A stretch of 19,137 nucleotides of DNA from Ichthyophonus hoferi (Eukaryota > Opisthokonta > Ichthyosporea > Ichthyophonida > Ichthyophonidae). The translations under genes were made by a program, and so were the position numbers. The DNA is taken from assembly GCA_002751075.1 (NCBI GenBank), contig NAOQ01000215.1, positions 3,930 through 23,066 on the forward strand. The letters are read 5' to 3'. The notes beneath the pieces were generated by a model that was given only the letters and a program-made list of their open reading frames with translations, searched no databases and was not told the origin of the DNA. Positions 10,413 to 19,137 of the stretch are shown here, piece after piece. The first letter of the stretch is position 1. Each line of letters starts with the position of its first letter.

Positions 10413-10763
10413 TATCAAATTTTTATTTACTAGTTACTCGATAGCAATGTAGGAGCAATGTATTACTACATTCAACTACCTTTCTTTTAATCTGACTTTT
10501 CCCTTAAATGTAAATAAAACACTGGTCCTCGGTGAGTGGCTCTAATCTTACTGCCCGACCCGAATTAACCAAGTCGGCGGTCCTAAGATTACTAATAAGA
10601 ACTCGTGGGTAACGCATACTGATGAGCCAGACTCATCAGTAACTTTAACCCAGAATTGGGTCGAGTCGGCGGGTTCAAACTTCACAGATTAATCATATCT
10701 AGAATTTACAATTTACCAGAATAAGCTATTATTAAATTTCATAATCATAGCTAGATTCTGACA
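10413..10763 (-). repeat. 3' LTR of the minus-strand copia element
   Basis: A direct repeat of 14395-14802, 351 bases long. On the minus strand it begins TGTCAGAATC and ends TTTGATA, so it has the usual TG start but not the usual CA end. It contains a perfect 10-bp inverted repeat TACTGATGAG/CTCATCAGTA that the other LTR lacks, and two copies of GTCGGCGG that both LTRs share. Confidence 0.88.
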
Positions 10764-10773
10764 GCCCCTCCTG
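10764..10773 (-). other. Polypurine tract of the minus-strand copia element
   Basis: On the minus strand CAGGAGGGGC abuts the TG start of the 3' LTR, the standard place for the plus-strand DNA primer of LTR retroelements. Confidence 0.6.
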
Positions 10774-11988
10774 AAACCAACAAGTTTCACACAGTGCACT
10801 TTAAAATTTTACACACTTAAAGTGAATTATATCTTCCGTCTTGATGAATGAACAGTCCTTCATTTCCAAGAGTTCTACAGCATTTGACCATGTAACTCCT
10901 GTCAGCACCTTTGTACATATTTTAGCTACGTTTAGTTTTGACTTGACATAGTCAAGTACAAGTAGGTTTCGAGATATACCAAGATGAAAATGGAACCATA
11001 CATGCAATTCAGACTGAATGTATCTCTAAACTTGTAGAAACTCACAACATGGACAATGGACATTTGATTCAAAGTCCAATATTACCTGCTCACATAGTAG
11101 ACAGCTTGGCTACTGGCACGGATACCCCAAGATGTTCAAAAGTTGATTACCAAATGGTCATAGGAACAATTTTGTGGATTGCTAGGCTGACCCGTCCAGA
11201 TATTATGTTTGCAGTTAGTTTTCTGGGAAGATTCACTTCAGATTCCTCTGAAATACACTGGAGGATGGCAATGCATGTGATAAAATATTTGCACTCTACT
11301 GCAAACCTAGGACTGGCATACAAGAAGGGAGACCTAAGTTTTGAAGTGTATGTTGATGCTGATTTTTCAGGAGAAAAAGTTTCCAGTAAGTCAACCACTG
11401 GAATAGTCAGCTATTTGGAGAACTCTCCTGTGGATTGGTCAAGTAAATGCCAAAGTTTAGTCGCTATGTCTAGCACCGAAGCCGAATTTATTGGTCTAGC
11501 AGAAGCTATAAAAGACACTATTTGGCTAAAACACATCCTTTTGTTTACTGGATATGAATTTAATCCTATCATTGTTTTCAAGGACAATCTATCCACTATT
11601 GCAACTGCCAACTCCAATGGCACGATGAGAAACATGAAGCATGTACAACTAAAATACAACTTTATAAAAGACTACCTTAATAAAGAAATCATCAAACTGA
11701 AACATATGTCCACTACGTCCCAGCGAGCCAACATTTTTACAAAAGCTTTGGTACCAGCCCAATTTATCAGAGCTCAAGATATGTTACACTTAGAGTAAGT
11801 AACTTTTCAATACATTTTACCTCTAGCACTAGGATGTTTGGTAGGCTAGAAGGGGAGAGATTTTCAATGTTTTTAGTTAAGCTCACACAATGAGCAGGAC
11901 AGCTATTAGTTAGGGGGGAGTTTTGCAAGTAGTGCTAAGTATTTTAGTTAGATTTTTTTAGTCTATGTATACCTTACAGTTTATAATA

Positions 11989-11998
11989 GACGGGGGAG
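11989..11998 (+). other. Polypurine tract of the plus-strand copia fragment
   Basis: GACGGGGGAG lies directly before TGCCAAACC, the likely LTR start. A second purine run, AGGGGGGAG, occurs about 75 bases earlier and could be an alternative tract. Confidence 0.5.
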
Positions 11999-12178
11999 TG
12001 CCAAACCAAATTAATTAGCATTAAGTCCAAATTAAGGCGGTTCATGCTCATTTAGATTTATATTTAATTATGGGTTCAATCAAAAGATTGCCAAACCAAA
12101 TTAATCAACATTTAGTCCTAAATAAGGCAGTTCATGCTCATTTAGATCTATACTTAAATTATGGGTCTAGCAAAAGAT
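11999..12178 (+). repeat. 90-bp tandem duplication inside the LTR
   Basis: Two adjacent 90-base copies (11999-12088 and 12089-12178), both starting TGCCAAACCAAATTAAT and both ending CAAAAGAT. They are about 80-85% identical by eye. They lie upstream of the TATA-like motif, as U3 enhancer duplications do in many LTRs. Confidence 0.85.
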
Positions 12179-12625
12179 CCATTCAGCAAATATGAGTAGA
12201 AGACCGGTTTATTATCATGTTAATTGAATGCACACCAGCATATGGTTCAAGGTATAAAATAAAGAAGACAACATTAAGTTGTAGTCTTTGGAGAAGGGTC
12301 TGTTCAAGACCCGTTCACCACCAAATTTTTGGATAAGGCTTCGTGGGAATTGTTTTCTTGTACATGCTTTTTACTGGGCGACATCAAGGGATGTCTAGGA
12401 ACATTAGAGGGCCTAGAAAGGACAAAGAAATTTTGCCCCTGGACAGCTCATTGGAGGAAAACGACTCTCCACACACTTTTGCACTCCTTTCAGCTGACTG
12501 AAGACTGAGTGTGGGAACACATCAAATCATCTGAACATTGAAGACGATTAGCTATATTGAAAGTCAGAGACAGCTTGACTCTTGTATCAATCCCAGGCAC
12601 CAGCAGGACTGTGGTGCTTAGATCA
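11999..12625 (+). repeat. LTR of the plus-strand copia fragment
   Basis: Begins TGCCAAACC directly after a polypurine tract, downstream of the pol end. A TATA-like GGTATAAAATAAAG at about 12249-12262 fits the U3 promoter. No partner LTR is in the window, so the right end is a guess based on where the host element's RNase H similarity resumes. Confidence 0.55.
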
Positions 12626-13059
12626 GAGGTAATAACACGAAGTTGTTACCACTACGACTGAGTTAGTGGGTGCCAATTCAACTAACATCTCTAACATTAT
12701 TTATCTTCACTACTAGTCCAGAGGTGCACTTTAGGGAATCAGGAGATCCCATAAAATCAGCATCTGAGAAATCCAAATATCAGATTTCCTAGTAAGTATA
12801 TGATACCAAGATCCAGATTATCACAGATTCAAGCCATACACCACCTCATCACGCGCATGTGGCCTTAGTGTAGATCTTTGCCATATCACCCCAGTAATCC
12901 TGCCGAGTATGCCAAATCACGGCGTACACATCACATTACCCACAGAATCAGACCTAGTCCTTCTGCATAATTCACCTTGTCCCATGGCTAGAGTATCTCC
13001 TTATTATCAAATGGTATGGTTGCCGTCAGTGTTGTCGTTATTGATATTTTGGGAAGATT

Positions 13060-13085
13060 CCCCCCCACCCCCTCCCCACCCTCCC
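13060..13085 (-). other. G-quadruplex-forming motif
   Basis: The minus strand has five G runs of three to seven (GGGAGGGTGGGGAGGGGG, then TGGGGGGG) separated by one base each. This satisfies the usual G3+N1-7 rule with very short loops. The plus strand is a matching C tract able to form an i-motif. It lies inside the minus-strand copia element near the reverse-transcriptase remnant. Confidence 0.8.
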
Positions 13086-14378
13086 GAAGTTGGCTACCAT
13101 AGTACAACAATAGGCACCCATGTGTATACCTATTGAGCCATCTCGCTCGCAAAAAATCTCCAAACCAAAGTATAAGGATAGAGTACCCATCATCTTAATC
13201 TTGAACTGTTGACCAAGTAAGTGCAGAAACTCTTCACCATCCTCCTTGCATTGAGAGGCCACCAGAAAATCATCCACATATAGAGCCACAATCAGCAGCA
13301 ATCCATTAGTCCAGTGAGTAGACATGCATGCATCTGCATAGGTACAGTACATGCCCAATGAGTTAAGGAAAGTGGAAAGTGGAAATAGTAACATACCAAA
13401 TTATAGGGCTTTGATGGAGTCCATACAAAGATTTGTTCAATTTCACCACATAATACAGAAATTCAGAGTTCTCAAAACCTGGCAAACTGATAACAACATG
13501 GTGGTTCCCCCAAGAACGCTTGTGTAACATTTGTCTGTAGGAGAAACTACTTCAAACTGGCAGCCAGAGCAAGAATGATGTAAATGCTGGTCAAAATAAC
13601 AACTGGGCTGCTAATTATTAATTATGGCATATGGATCTTTGTATTCTGTATTACCGCATGCAACCAATTGGGCCTTATAGACAGGTGGACGATCATCTGT
13701 TCTAGGCTTTATTGTAAACACCCATTTTACATGTAGTGGATGTATGCCTTTAGGGCAGGACTGAAGATCATAAACTTTTCATTCAGTTAATCCTTTTAAT
13801 GCACTCCACATCGCTGCCTCCCAGAGATGCCAGTCAGGCCCATGCATGGTTTATGTGACTGTATGAAGTACTGGTAAATTATTAGCTGTGGAATCTACAT
13901 CCAACTGAATAATAGTTCATTGGGAGAGCACATCTGTTGAGTAGGAACTAAATGTGAACGTAAAGGAGCATTTGGATTATATGATCCCGCACAATGTGAG
14001 ACCAACCTATAAGGATCAGGAATGAGGCAACCAGTCTAGTCGACATCACCAATGAGTATATCCCCATCATCATGCTCCATTGTATAAAGTGGGCTGTTGG
14101 GTGCGTTCTCAATACTTTCAATGAGATCCATTTCCATGGGTTCTGCTGAGTTGGAAGCTGTTCCCAATTTTTTGGCTCCAGATCTAAAGGAGATTTCTAC
14201 CTCTTGAACATCTTCTCCTGGGATGGTTCCCATGGAGGGCACTTCCAATACATATGATTGTATGGGTTTTCAGACTTCACCATCTTGTTTCCCTCCAAAA
14301 ATGCGGGATTTTCTACCTAGTGTAGCTTCTGTGAATGACGATGACCCTTCTGAGCAAGATTTCAACATCCCAGTTATT

Positions 14379-14394
14379 ACTGGGCCCATAACCC
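14379..14394 (-). other. Primer-binding site for an initiator Met-tRNA fragment
   Basis: On the minus strand GGGTTATGGGCCCAGT directly follows the 5' LTR. Its complement, CTGGGCCCATAACCC, is the anticodon arm (CAU anticodon) of eukaryotic initiator Met-tRNA. Drosophila copia has nearly the same site, GGTTATGGGCCCAGT, and is known to prime from a tRNA-iMet 5' fragment cut in the anticodon loop. It is not a tRNA gene, because no other arms are present. Confidence 0.88.
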
Positions 14395-14802
14395 TATCAA
14401 ATTTTTATTTATTAGCTACTCAGTAACAAAGTAAGAGCAATATATTACATTCAACTACCTTTCTTTTAATCTGACTTTTCCCTTACTTAAATACTAATTA
14501 ATTTTCTTTGTAATGCAGTGCCTACTTTCAGTTAATTAGTGCCATATAGCTAACACAATAACACACTGGTCATCGGTGAGCAGCTCTAATCTTACTGCCC
14601 AACCCAAATTAACCAAGTCGGCGGTCCTAAAATTACTCATAAGAACTCGTGGGTAATGTATACTGATGAGTCTGGCAGTAACTTTAACCCAGAATTGGGT
14701 CGAGTCGGCGGGTTCAAACTTTATAGATTGATCATATCTAGAGTTTACAATTTACCAGAATAAGCTGTTATTATATTTCATAATAATAGCTAGATTCTGA
14801 CA
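14395..14802 (-). repeat. 5' LTR of the minus-strand copia element
   Basis: A 408-base direct repeat of 10413-10763, beginning TGTCAGAATC on the minus strand. Shared blocks include AACCAAGTCGGCGGTCCTAA and CAGAATTGGGTCGAGTCGGC. It is followed inward by the primer-binding site and outward by the AAACA duplication. Confidence 0.88.
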
Positions 14803-14807
14803 AAACA
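14803..14807. repeat. Target-site duplication, right copy (AAACA)
   Basis: Identical to 10408-10412, on the far side of the element. Confidence 0.8.
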
Positions 14808-15768
14808 TCTATTCTAAAGAAAAGGTTGTCTACATTGAGAAAGTAGAGAGATAACACGCAAGTGTTAGGCGATAAATCCATATATGTATATATACAAAGA
14901 TGCATAAAAGTACTTTTACTAATTGCACGTGTGTTCTTAATAAAGATTAAAATAGTGTTATGTATAGTGTAAATTATAGGTAGTGTATATATAGTAAGGA
15001 TATATATAGAGTACGTATAATAAAGATAAAGATGGTGTATATATAATAAAGATATATATAGTGTATGTATAATAAGGATATAGAGAATTAATGTATCGTA
15101 AATATATATATGGTATAAGTACAATAAAAAAATATTGTATATGTATCATAAGGATATAGATACAAAGTATACATATGTCAAGAGAGGGGAAAAACCCGGT
15201 GTCACATTCTGTAATGGAGGTATATGCACACATACGTATATTCTGCGTCAATATCCATTTGTATCAGTGTATTTTTTCTTGGTGGGAAATTGTGTAAGTT
15301 GGAAAATCAATCACAGTATCCCAATAAATGCTATTGCAAGCCTTGCTTTAAAATAACCATATTTTGTTGTCCAATTTCTAATAAAAATTAAAAAAAATAA
15401 CAAAGCAATTCTTAGTTATGGGGGAAGGCCCTCTGTGACTCCATTCTCTGTTGTCTCTATAATCTTTTTCTTTTGATATGGTATATGAAACTGTAAAACA
15501 AAAAGTGTTCCATATTTTTCTTGATAGACACAACAAATAAAAAATAGCGAAGTCATTAAAGAAACTGTTTTGTGTATAGAACGACAATAATTTTTCTCGA
15601 TGTTACAGCAAGGCAGTATTTTATTGTATCTTAACAAAAATAAGCAGTGCCTCGATTCTCGATTACATAAAAACTCAAATAACTTTCATATACTGTAAGT
15701 AAATCCTTGCTAAATTGAATAAAACTTTCGTCAATCACAATTTTGGGTGTCCTATTGTAAACAATTGG
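14808..15768. other. AT-rich minisatellite and 3' flank
   Basis: From about 14980 to 15170 a loose tandem array of a roughly 30-base unit (like ATAATAAGGATATATATAGTGTATGT) is seen. Its open frames are low-complexity Tyr/Ile strings and not genes. The remainder to 15768 is AT-rich 3' flank of the next minus-strand gene; no other gene is recognised. Confidence 0.6.
15620..15625 (-). terminator. Poly(A) signal AATAAA for the 216-codon gene
   Basis: An exact AATAAA on the minus strand about 145 bases past the stop codon of the 15769-16419 gene. The hexamer is common in AT-rich DNA, so this is only moderate evidence. Confidence 0.4.
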
Positions 15769-16419
15769 TCAGTCAATCGACATATCTAAAGTGCTAAGAT
15801 TAGGCTGTTCCAGCGCCAAATCATCTTTGTAGGTCTCTTTACATTTCCATTCATCTAGTTCGAGGGCGTCAGCATTCAATAATTTGGGCAAAGATACTTG
15901 AAACCATGGAGCCGAAAATAATGTTGAAATTGGCGGAAGGGGACTTGGTGTTACTTCGGGTTTGATACTAATGTCTTTTTTTGGATCATAGAGCATCACT
16001 TGCATATATTTTTCTTTTACTGAAGTTGTCGTTTGTGGTGCTACAATCTCGGTGGTTGTGTTGGCTTGTACAAGCTCATGTTTCTGTATCTGATCACCAC
16101 GTGTATGGGTGATAGTAAAATTTGTATACGTAGGTGTGCTATCAAGATGATTTCTCTCTTCAAGGTGCATTCTCTTCATATTTCGTGCAATATTGTCCGT
16201 TTCCTCCTCTACTTCATAGCGGCGTTTAACCCCACCTCCATTGGAAGGAGGAGGGCAGCCAAATAAAAAAGCACGGTCAACAAGCCTCATTCTCTTGTGG
16301 GAATGAAAATTAGAATTCAAATAATGGCTACCCTCAGGTGAATCCTGCTTGTCAATAAATAAACGACGTTTTAAGCAAACGACGGGGGAAGAATTAGAAG
16401 ATACACAAAGAGGTGCCAT
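15769..16419 (-). CDS. Unrecognised basic, probably nuclear protein (216 aa)
   Basis: No family recognised. An intact single-exon frame with a good start context (GTGATGG) and a TATA-like TTTTATATTTG about 20-30 bases upstream; it ends in TGA. Composition is mixed and not repetitive, unlike the flanking DNA, which argues for a real gene. Visible features: basic clusters LKRRLF (16-21), HKRMRL (41-46), VKRRYE (64-69) and MKRMHLEE (81-88), which fit nuclear localisation; a proline-rich PPPSNGGG (57-63); and PSPLPPISTLFSAPWF (158-173). The C-terminus is acidic (ELDEW, YKDD, EQPNLST). No membrane segment, signal peptide or zinc-finger pattern is seen. KRRLF matches the RxLF-type cyclin-docking (Cy) motif of CDK inhibitors and substrates, so a cell-cycle role is possible but unproven. 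Much of it looks disordered. It could also be a small transcription co-factor. Confidence 0.75.
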   Translation of the reverse strand: MAPLCVSSNSSPVVCLKRRLFIDKQDSPEGSHYLNSNFHSHKRMRLVDRAFLFGCPPPSNGGGVKRRYEVEEETDNIARNMKRMHLEERNHLDSTPTYTNFTITHTRGDQIQKHELVQANTTTEIVAPQTTTSVKEKYMQVMLYDPKKDISIKPEVTPSPLPPISTLFSAPWFQVSLPKLLNADALELDEWKCKETYKDDLALEQPNLSTLDMSID

Positions 16420-18511
16420 TCACGTTTGTTTACAAATATAAAAGATTGAAGCTAAAATCACTCTGACATTTCTGCGTTTAGTTATGTGTTAGAACAATGG
16501 CTTTTCACATGTCCACGTTATTTAACTACCTTAATTTCTTATCGGCTCTGAGAATTTCACTTAAGTTCCCATACTTCAATTGGTTTATAATCATATATCT
16601 GTTTGGTTGAGTTCATTCATAAGTTTGTGAATATATATATATATATATGTTTTAACATTAACTCGGTTATTTTTTGTTTTTCTATGACTACTTAATATAT
16701 ATGTACTAAAACTTGCAACTTTTTTGTTTTATTTTAAAAAAGGTATATGTGTAAATATGTATGTATTTATGTTGAATTTTGATGTCAATCACCTACATCC
16801 TATATTTTCTTCTATTTTTAAGGGTGCCCGCCAGAACTATTCTAGATTAATCTCGATCTTTTTTGATCTATAGTCCAATCGATTTAAACCAGAGCACTTT
16901 AAAATACTTAAAATTTATAATTCGTAATCAAATCTGGAGGATGAATAGTGTAATAATGTACACAATAATGCATACATATATATATTCTCTATATTATACT
17001 ATGAATGAAATGAAATACAATAATCACATTAGTTGATTGATAATTTAGATAGCTTATTGCCGAAATCACATCTTTTACTCTTTTTAATTAGTTCATACTG
17101 GCTTGTAATCTGCGTCTAATTGGCGGTGTTCCTATTTTTATCTTGTGGCACGTTTTTAAATTCCATGCTTCCTGACGCCAGATCCATTGCAAACATACAT
17201 TTGCACATGTAAATCGATAGACACATAGGCAGGTGCTATAAGTGCTAGGATACATATTCATCCACCTATATTTGTATATTTCATATATAAAAAATACATA
17301 CAAAGTTGCATGCATACACATATTTGTATGTCACTTTGTATCTTTGCAATAATATAATACACACATCTCCAAATATACACACGAGTCTTTATTTAGGTTT
17401 TCTCTGAAGTTGAGAAATAATAATAAATTGACAAAGGGTATTTTTTAAAAGTACCTTTTGCATTATATTTGAAAAAAGCCCCGGACAGCCTACGACACAT
17501 TATATATATAGTTATTTACTTGCTACTCCTAAACCCCTCTTCGTACGTTCAAATATTTCCGCCCCGTCATAATATTGAGGAATGAAAATGCAAACAAATT
17601 TATCTATAGATCCATACTGCTAAAGAAAAATGTGTACTTACATTTACAACTATATATATAAATATAAACACAATTATACTAAAAGAAAAATAAATATGTT
17701 AATGCGACTGTAATCATAATAGAAAAATATACACTTGAATATTATAATCTAAACGCATTGGAACACCAGTGTATATCGTATACCAGAATTTTTAAGAAGT
17801 AATGATTTATGTTGAAATCGATCATCAAATAATTCAACAGTAAAAATCTAATTACTGTTGATGAAAGTATAGCAAACATAGTTAATGTTGCAACTTGACG
17901 TTTTTTTGCCCATCTATTTGCTACGATATGTATCATTATACATTACATCGTTCAACACTCATCACGATTTAAAAAATAGTATTTTAATGGAAGTATATGC
18001 ATAATCTGGTATATTGATTACAACAGATGGTATTTAGCTAGATGTACTGTGCATATTATTTTAGTCTGGCAATATATAGGTAGACCAGTTTTAAAAAACA
18101 ATTATTCTTCACGTCTTCCATTGGTGATGTTCAGAATAAACCCCTATATGATTTTCAATTTTTTTGGCCCTGTACTAAATTATAAAAAAGTATTATATTG
18201 TCTAACATTCATGACTACTATAGTAAAAACTATTGCCTCTCAATATGTATGGTTATCTCTTTTAAAATTATGATTCTTATTGTCAAATTATTGGTTTTAG
18301 AGAGTTCATAATGTAAGGCTAATAATCCACTGATATAGATACGATTATTGTGTATCCTCAACCGGATTTCAATCATAGTTACCACTTCTATAGAAAAATC
18401 TTGGCAAAATCTTTGTCCAAAATCTTCATGACTGTCCCGGTCAGCGCATCCTACATATTTTGTGGGTCCTCACAAGGTGAGTCAGCAGGCGACATTTATT
18501 ACAGCATACTG
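16420..18511. other. Gene-poor AT-rich stretch
   Basis: Two kilobases with a TA run at about 16630-16649 and AT-rich scraps. A 37-codon plus-strand frame at 16497-16610 (start context ACAATGG) and a short minus-strand frame from about 17180 to 17110 with balanced composition are the only coding-like pieces; neither can be assigned. No RNA gene or element recognised. Confidence 0.45.
18495..18500 (-). terminator. Poly(A) signal AATAAA next to a stop codon
   Basis: An exact AATAAA on the minus strand begins about a dozen bases past the TGA at 18512-18514. The close spacing supports this being the 3' end of the gene at 18512-18796. Confidence 0.45.
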
Positions 18512-18796
18512 TCAACAGGCGACTTGCATCACTGCTAATTTCAATGGACTAGGGTTTAATCCAGAATGTTCAATATTATACGGGAACAACACTTTAGTTA
18601 TCCGTCTGCGTTTCCTTGTTTTCTTGATTGGAATGTCTTCGTCTGAGTGGTATCTTTCTTCTTATTTCTGACAGTCACTGGCGGGTAAATGCTGAAGCAC
18701 CCCCACTGGCGGAATATCGAATTGATTAAGAGGGAGACCGGAAGGAGTGGTTGTTTGCCCAGTTGCTTTGCATATCACCTTTATGTCACTTTGAAA
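18512..18796 (-). CDS. 3' part of an unassigned host gene with a basic cluster
   Basis: Family not recognised. Minus-strand coding-like sequence starts at an acceptor TTTACAG (18797-18799), with a branch-like ACTAAT about 55 bases before it. It runs FQSDIKVICKATGQTTTPSG, then NQFDIPPVGVLQHLPAS, then EERYHSDEDIPIKKTRKRRR, then FPYNIEHSGLNPSP, and ends TGA at 18512-18514. KKTRKRRR after an acidic SDEDIP looks like a nuclear localisation signal with a nearby phospho-acidic site. One in-frame TAA (18662-18664) interrupts it. It falls inside a possible 36-nt intron (GTGACT...CTCAG, 18643-18678) whose removal keeps frame; otherwise the copy is a pseudogene. The same frame stays open further upstream to 18952 except for one TAA at 18854-18856, which would lie in the intron before the acceptor. 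Earlier exons are probably beyond the right edge. Confidence 0.45.
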
Positions 18797-19137
18797 CTGT
18801 AAATGTTGATGGTTAAAATGTAGATTTGAAGACAGTATGTAGGTGTAATAAAATTAGTCTCCACACATGTAGGTCAGTGGATAGATATAGGATTGAGGTA
18901 AAATGCTCTCAGCATTTGTGGATGGTTGACATAATAGAATTACCAGGTTTAACTATAGTATACTATTTGGGCTTTCTCTGCTACCTTGTTAGGAATAATA
19001 AGTAGACAGGAGTGCTCCTGTGACCTATATTTATTTATTTAGAAGAGAGAATACTGAATTAGGGGGAATTTCTGCGTATTCTTTTGCATATACGGAACAC
19101 AGATATGTTAAGACATATTTATTAATATTGAACAAGT
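18797..19137. other. Right edge, probable intron or upstream part of the last gene
   Basis: The minus-strand frame of the last gene remains open at 18857-18952 with balanced composition, so an extra exon could lie here. Nothing is recognisable from 18953 to the end. Confidence 0.35.

Larger units (their letters stand above)
10968..12625 (+). mobile_element. Second Ty1/copia fragment, opposite orientation
   Basis: The plus-strand pol C-terminal half starts inside reverse transcriptase (about 10971) and runs through RNase H, the long open part being 11049-11798. Ty1/copia signatures in order: LTRPDIMFAVSFLGRF, the RNase H acidic boxes YVDADFSG and STEAEF with KDN, and NIFTKAL near the end. A polypurine tract and LTR follow. 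It lies within the minus-strand copia element and belongs to a different family by sequence. The 5' half is absent, so this is a fossil fragment, not a whole nested insertion. The right limit is approximate, set where minus-strand RNase H similarity resumes. Confidence 0.85.
10413..14802 (-). mobile_element. Broken Ty1/copia LTR retrotransposon (4.4 kb)
   Basis: A minus-strand element bounded by two direct LTRs (10413-10763 and 14395-14802) and AAACA target duplications. Inner parts, read in the element's direction: primer-binding site 14379-14394; an acidic stretch at 14036-14248 resembling the linker before reverse transcriptase; reverse-transcriptase similarity from about 13760, with KWVFTIKP and the YVDD active-site box at 13269-13280; RNase H similarity down to about 12620; the pol C-terminus with ICTKVL near 10890-10930; and a polypurine tract at 10764-10773. 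Gag, protease and integrase are not recognisable. It is a fossil with numerous breaks and carries an oppositely oriented copia fragment inside. The LTRs are roughly 92% alike in the part compared by eye, so the insertion is old. Confidence 0.9.

Noticed and set aside
10630-10660. CTGATGAG in the LTR as a hammerhead ribozyme core
   Set aside because: The required GAAA core strand and the flanking stem arrangement are absent; the sequence is explained by a simple inverted repeat.
12909-13136. 75-codon plus-strand frame ending in a proline run
   Set aside because: The Pro/His run is the C-rich tract opposite the G-quadruplex motif, and the minus strand there carries copia RNase H similarity; the plus frame is a shadow.
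14379-14394. A tRNA-Met gene
   Set aside because: Only the anticodon arm sequence is present, directly beside an LTR; no D arm, T arm or acceptor stem surrounds it.
14223-14426. 67-codon plus-strand frame
   Set aside because: It crosses the copia primer-binding site and LTR edge on the opposite strand and has no motif.
14771-15251. Two overlapping minus-strand frames of about 100 codons
   Set aside because: They read through the 30-base AT-rich minisatellite, giving Tyr/Ile strings in more than one frame, which is the mark of repeat DNA and not a gene.
17088-17321. 77-codon minus-strand frame
   Set aside because: Half of it is Cys/Tyr-rich low-complexity sequence; a short balanced piece exists in another frame but is too small to call.
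18512-18952. Reassignment of TAA/TAG to glutamine in this organism
   Set aside because: In-frame TAA codons look like Gln positions here, but the roughly 26 Gln codons of ribA, the PPR protein and the 216-codon gene are all CAA or CAG, so reassignment is unlikely; introns or decay explain it better.

Overview
The window looks like nuclear DNA of an AT-rich, intron-bearing eukaryote. The evidence is a riboflavin gene split into six exons with GT..AG introns, a pentatricopeptide-repeat (PPR) protein with an organelle-type N-terminus, Ty1/copia retroelement fossils, and long AT-rich gaps full of microsatellites. A stand-alone GTP cyclohydrolase II (not fused to RibB as in plants) points to a fungus, oomycete or other protist. 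The sequence alone does not fix the lineage.

Left part (1-4925): a minus-strand GTP cyclohydrolase II gene (ribA/RIB1 type). I assembled six exons by homology to known RibA motifs and by splice signals. They give 191 codons in one consistent frame, spread over 4.3 kb of low-complexity introns. About the last 39 residues expected of the family are not seen here, so the gene may continue past the left edge.

Middle left (5617-8510): two plus-strand exons with weak resemblance to an ARID DNA-binding domain, then a short copia reverse-transcriptase fossil, then an intact, intronless PPR gene on the minus strand (7638-8510). About 1.9 kb of nearly empty DNA follows, with a small hairpin and two overlapping unassigned open frames.

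Retroelement block (10408-14807): a broken Ty1/copia element on the minus strand with both LTRs, perfect 5-bp target duplications (AAACA), a polypurine tract and a primer-binding site. The site matches the anticodon arm of initiator Met-tRNA, as in Drosophila copia. A second, oppositely oriented copia fragment (3' pol half plus an LTR with a 90-bp tandem duplication) lies inside it. A strong G-quadruplex motif also lies inside.

Right part (14808-19137): AT-rich minisatellite, an intact 216-codon gene for an unrecognised basic, probably nuclear protein (15769-16419, minus), a 2-kb gap, and near the right edge the 3' end of another host gene on the minus strand (18512-18796). That gene has a nuclear-localisation-like basic cluster and a poly(A) signal just past its stop.

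The host genes do not form an evident pathway. No CRISPR, rRNA or tRNA gene was found. The best candidates for novelty are the unassigned nuclear proteins, the possible 36-37 nt mini-introns, and the tRNA-fragment primer site.
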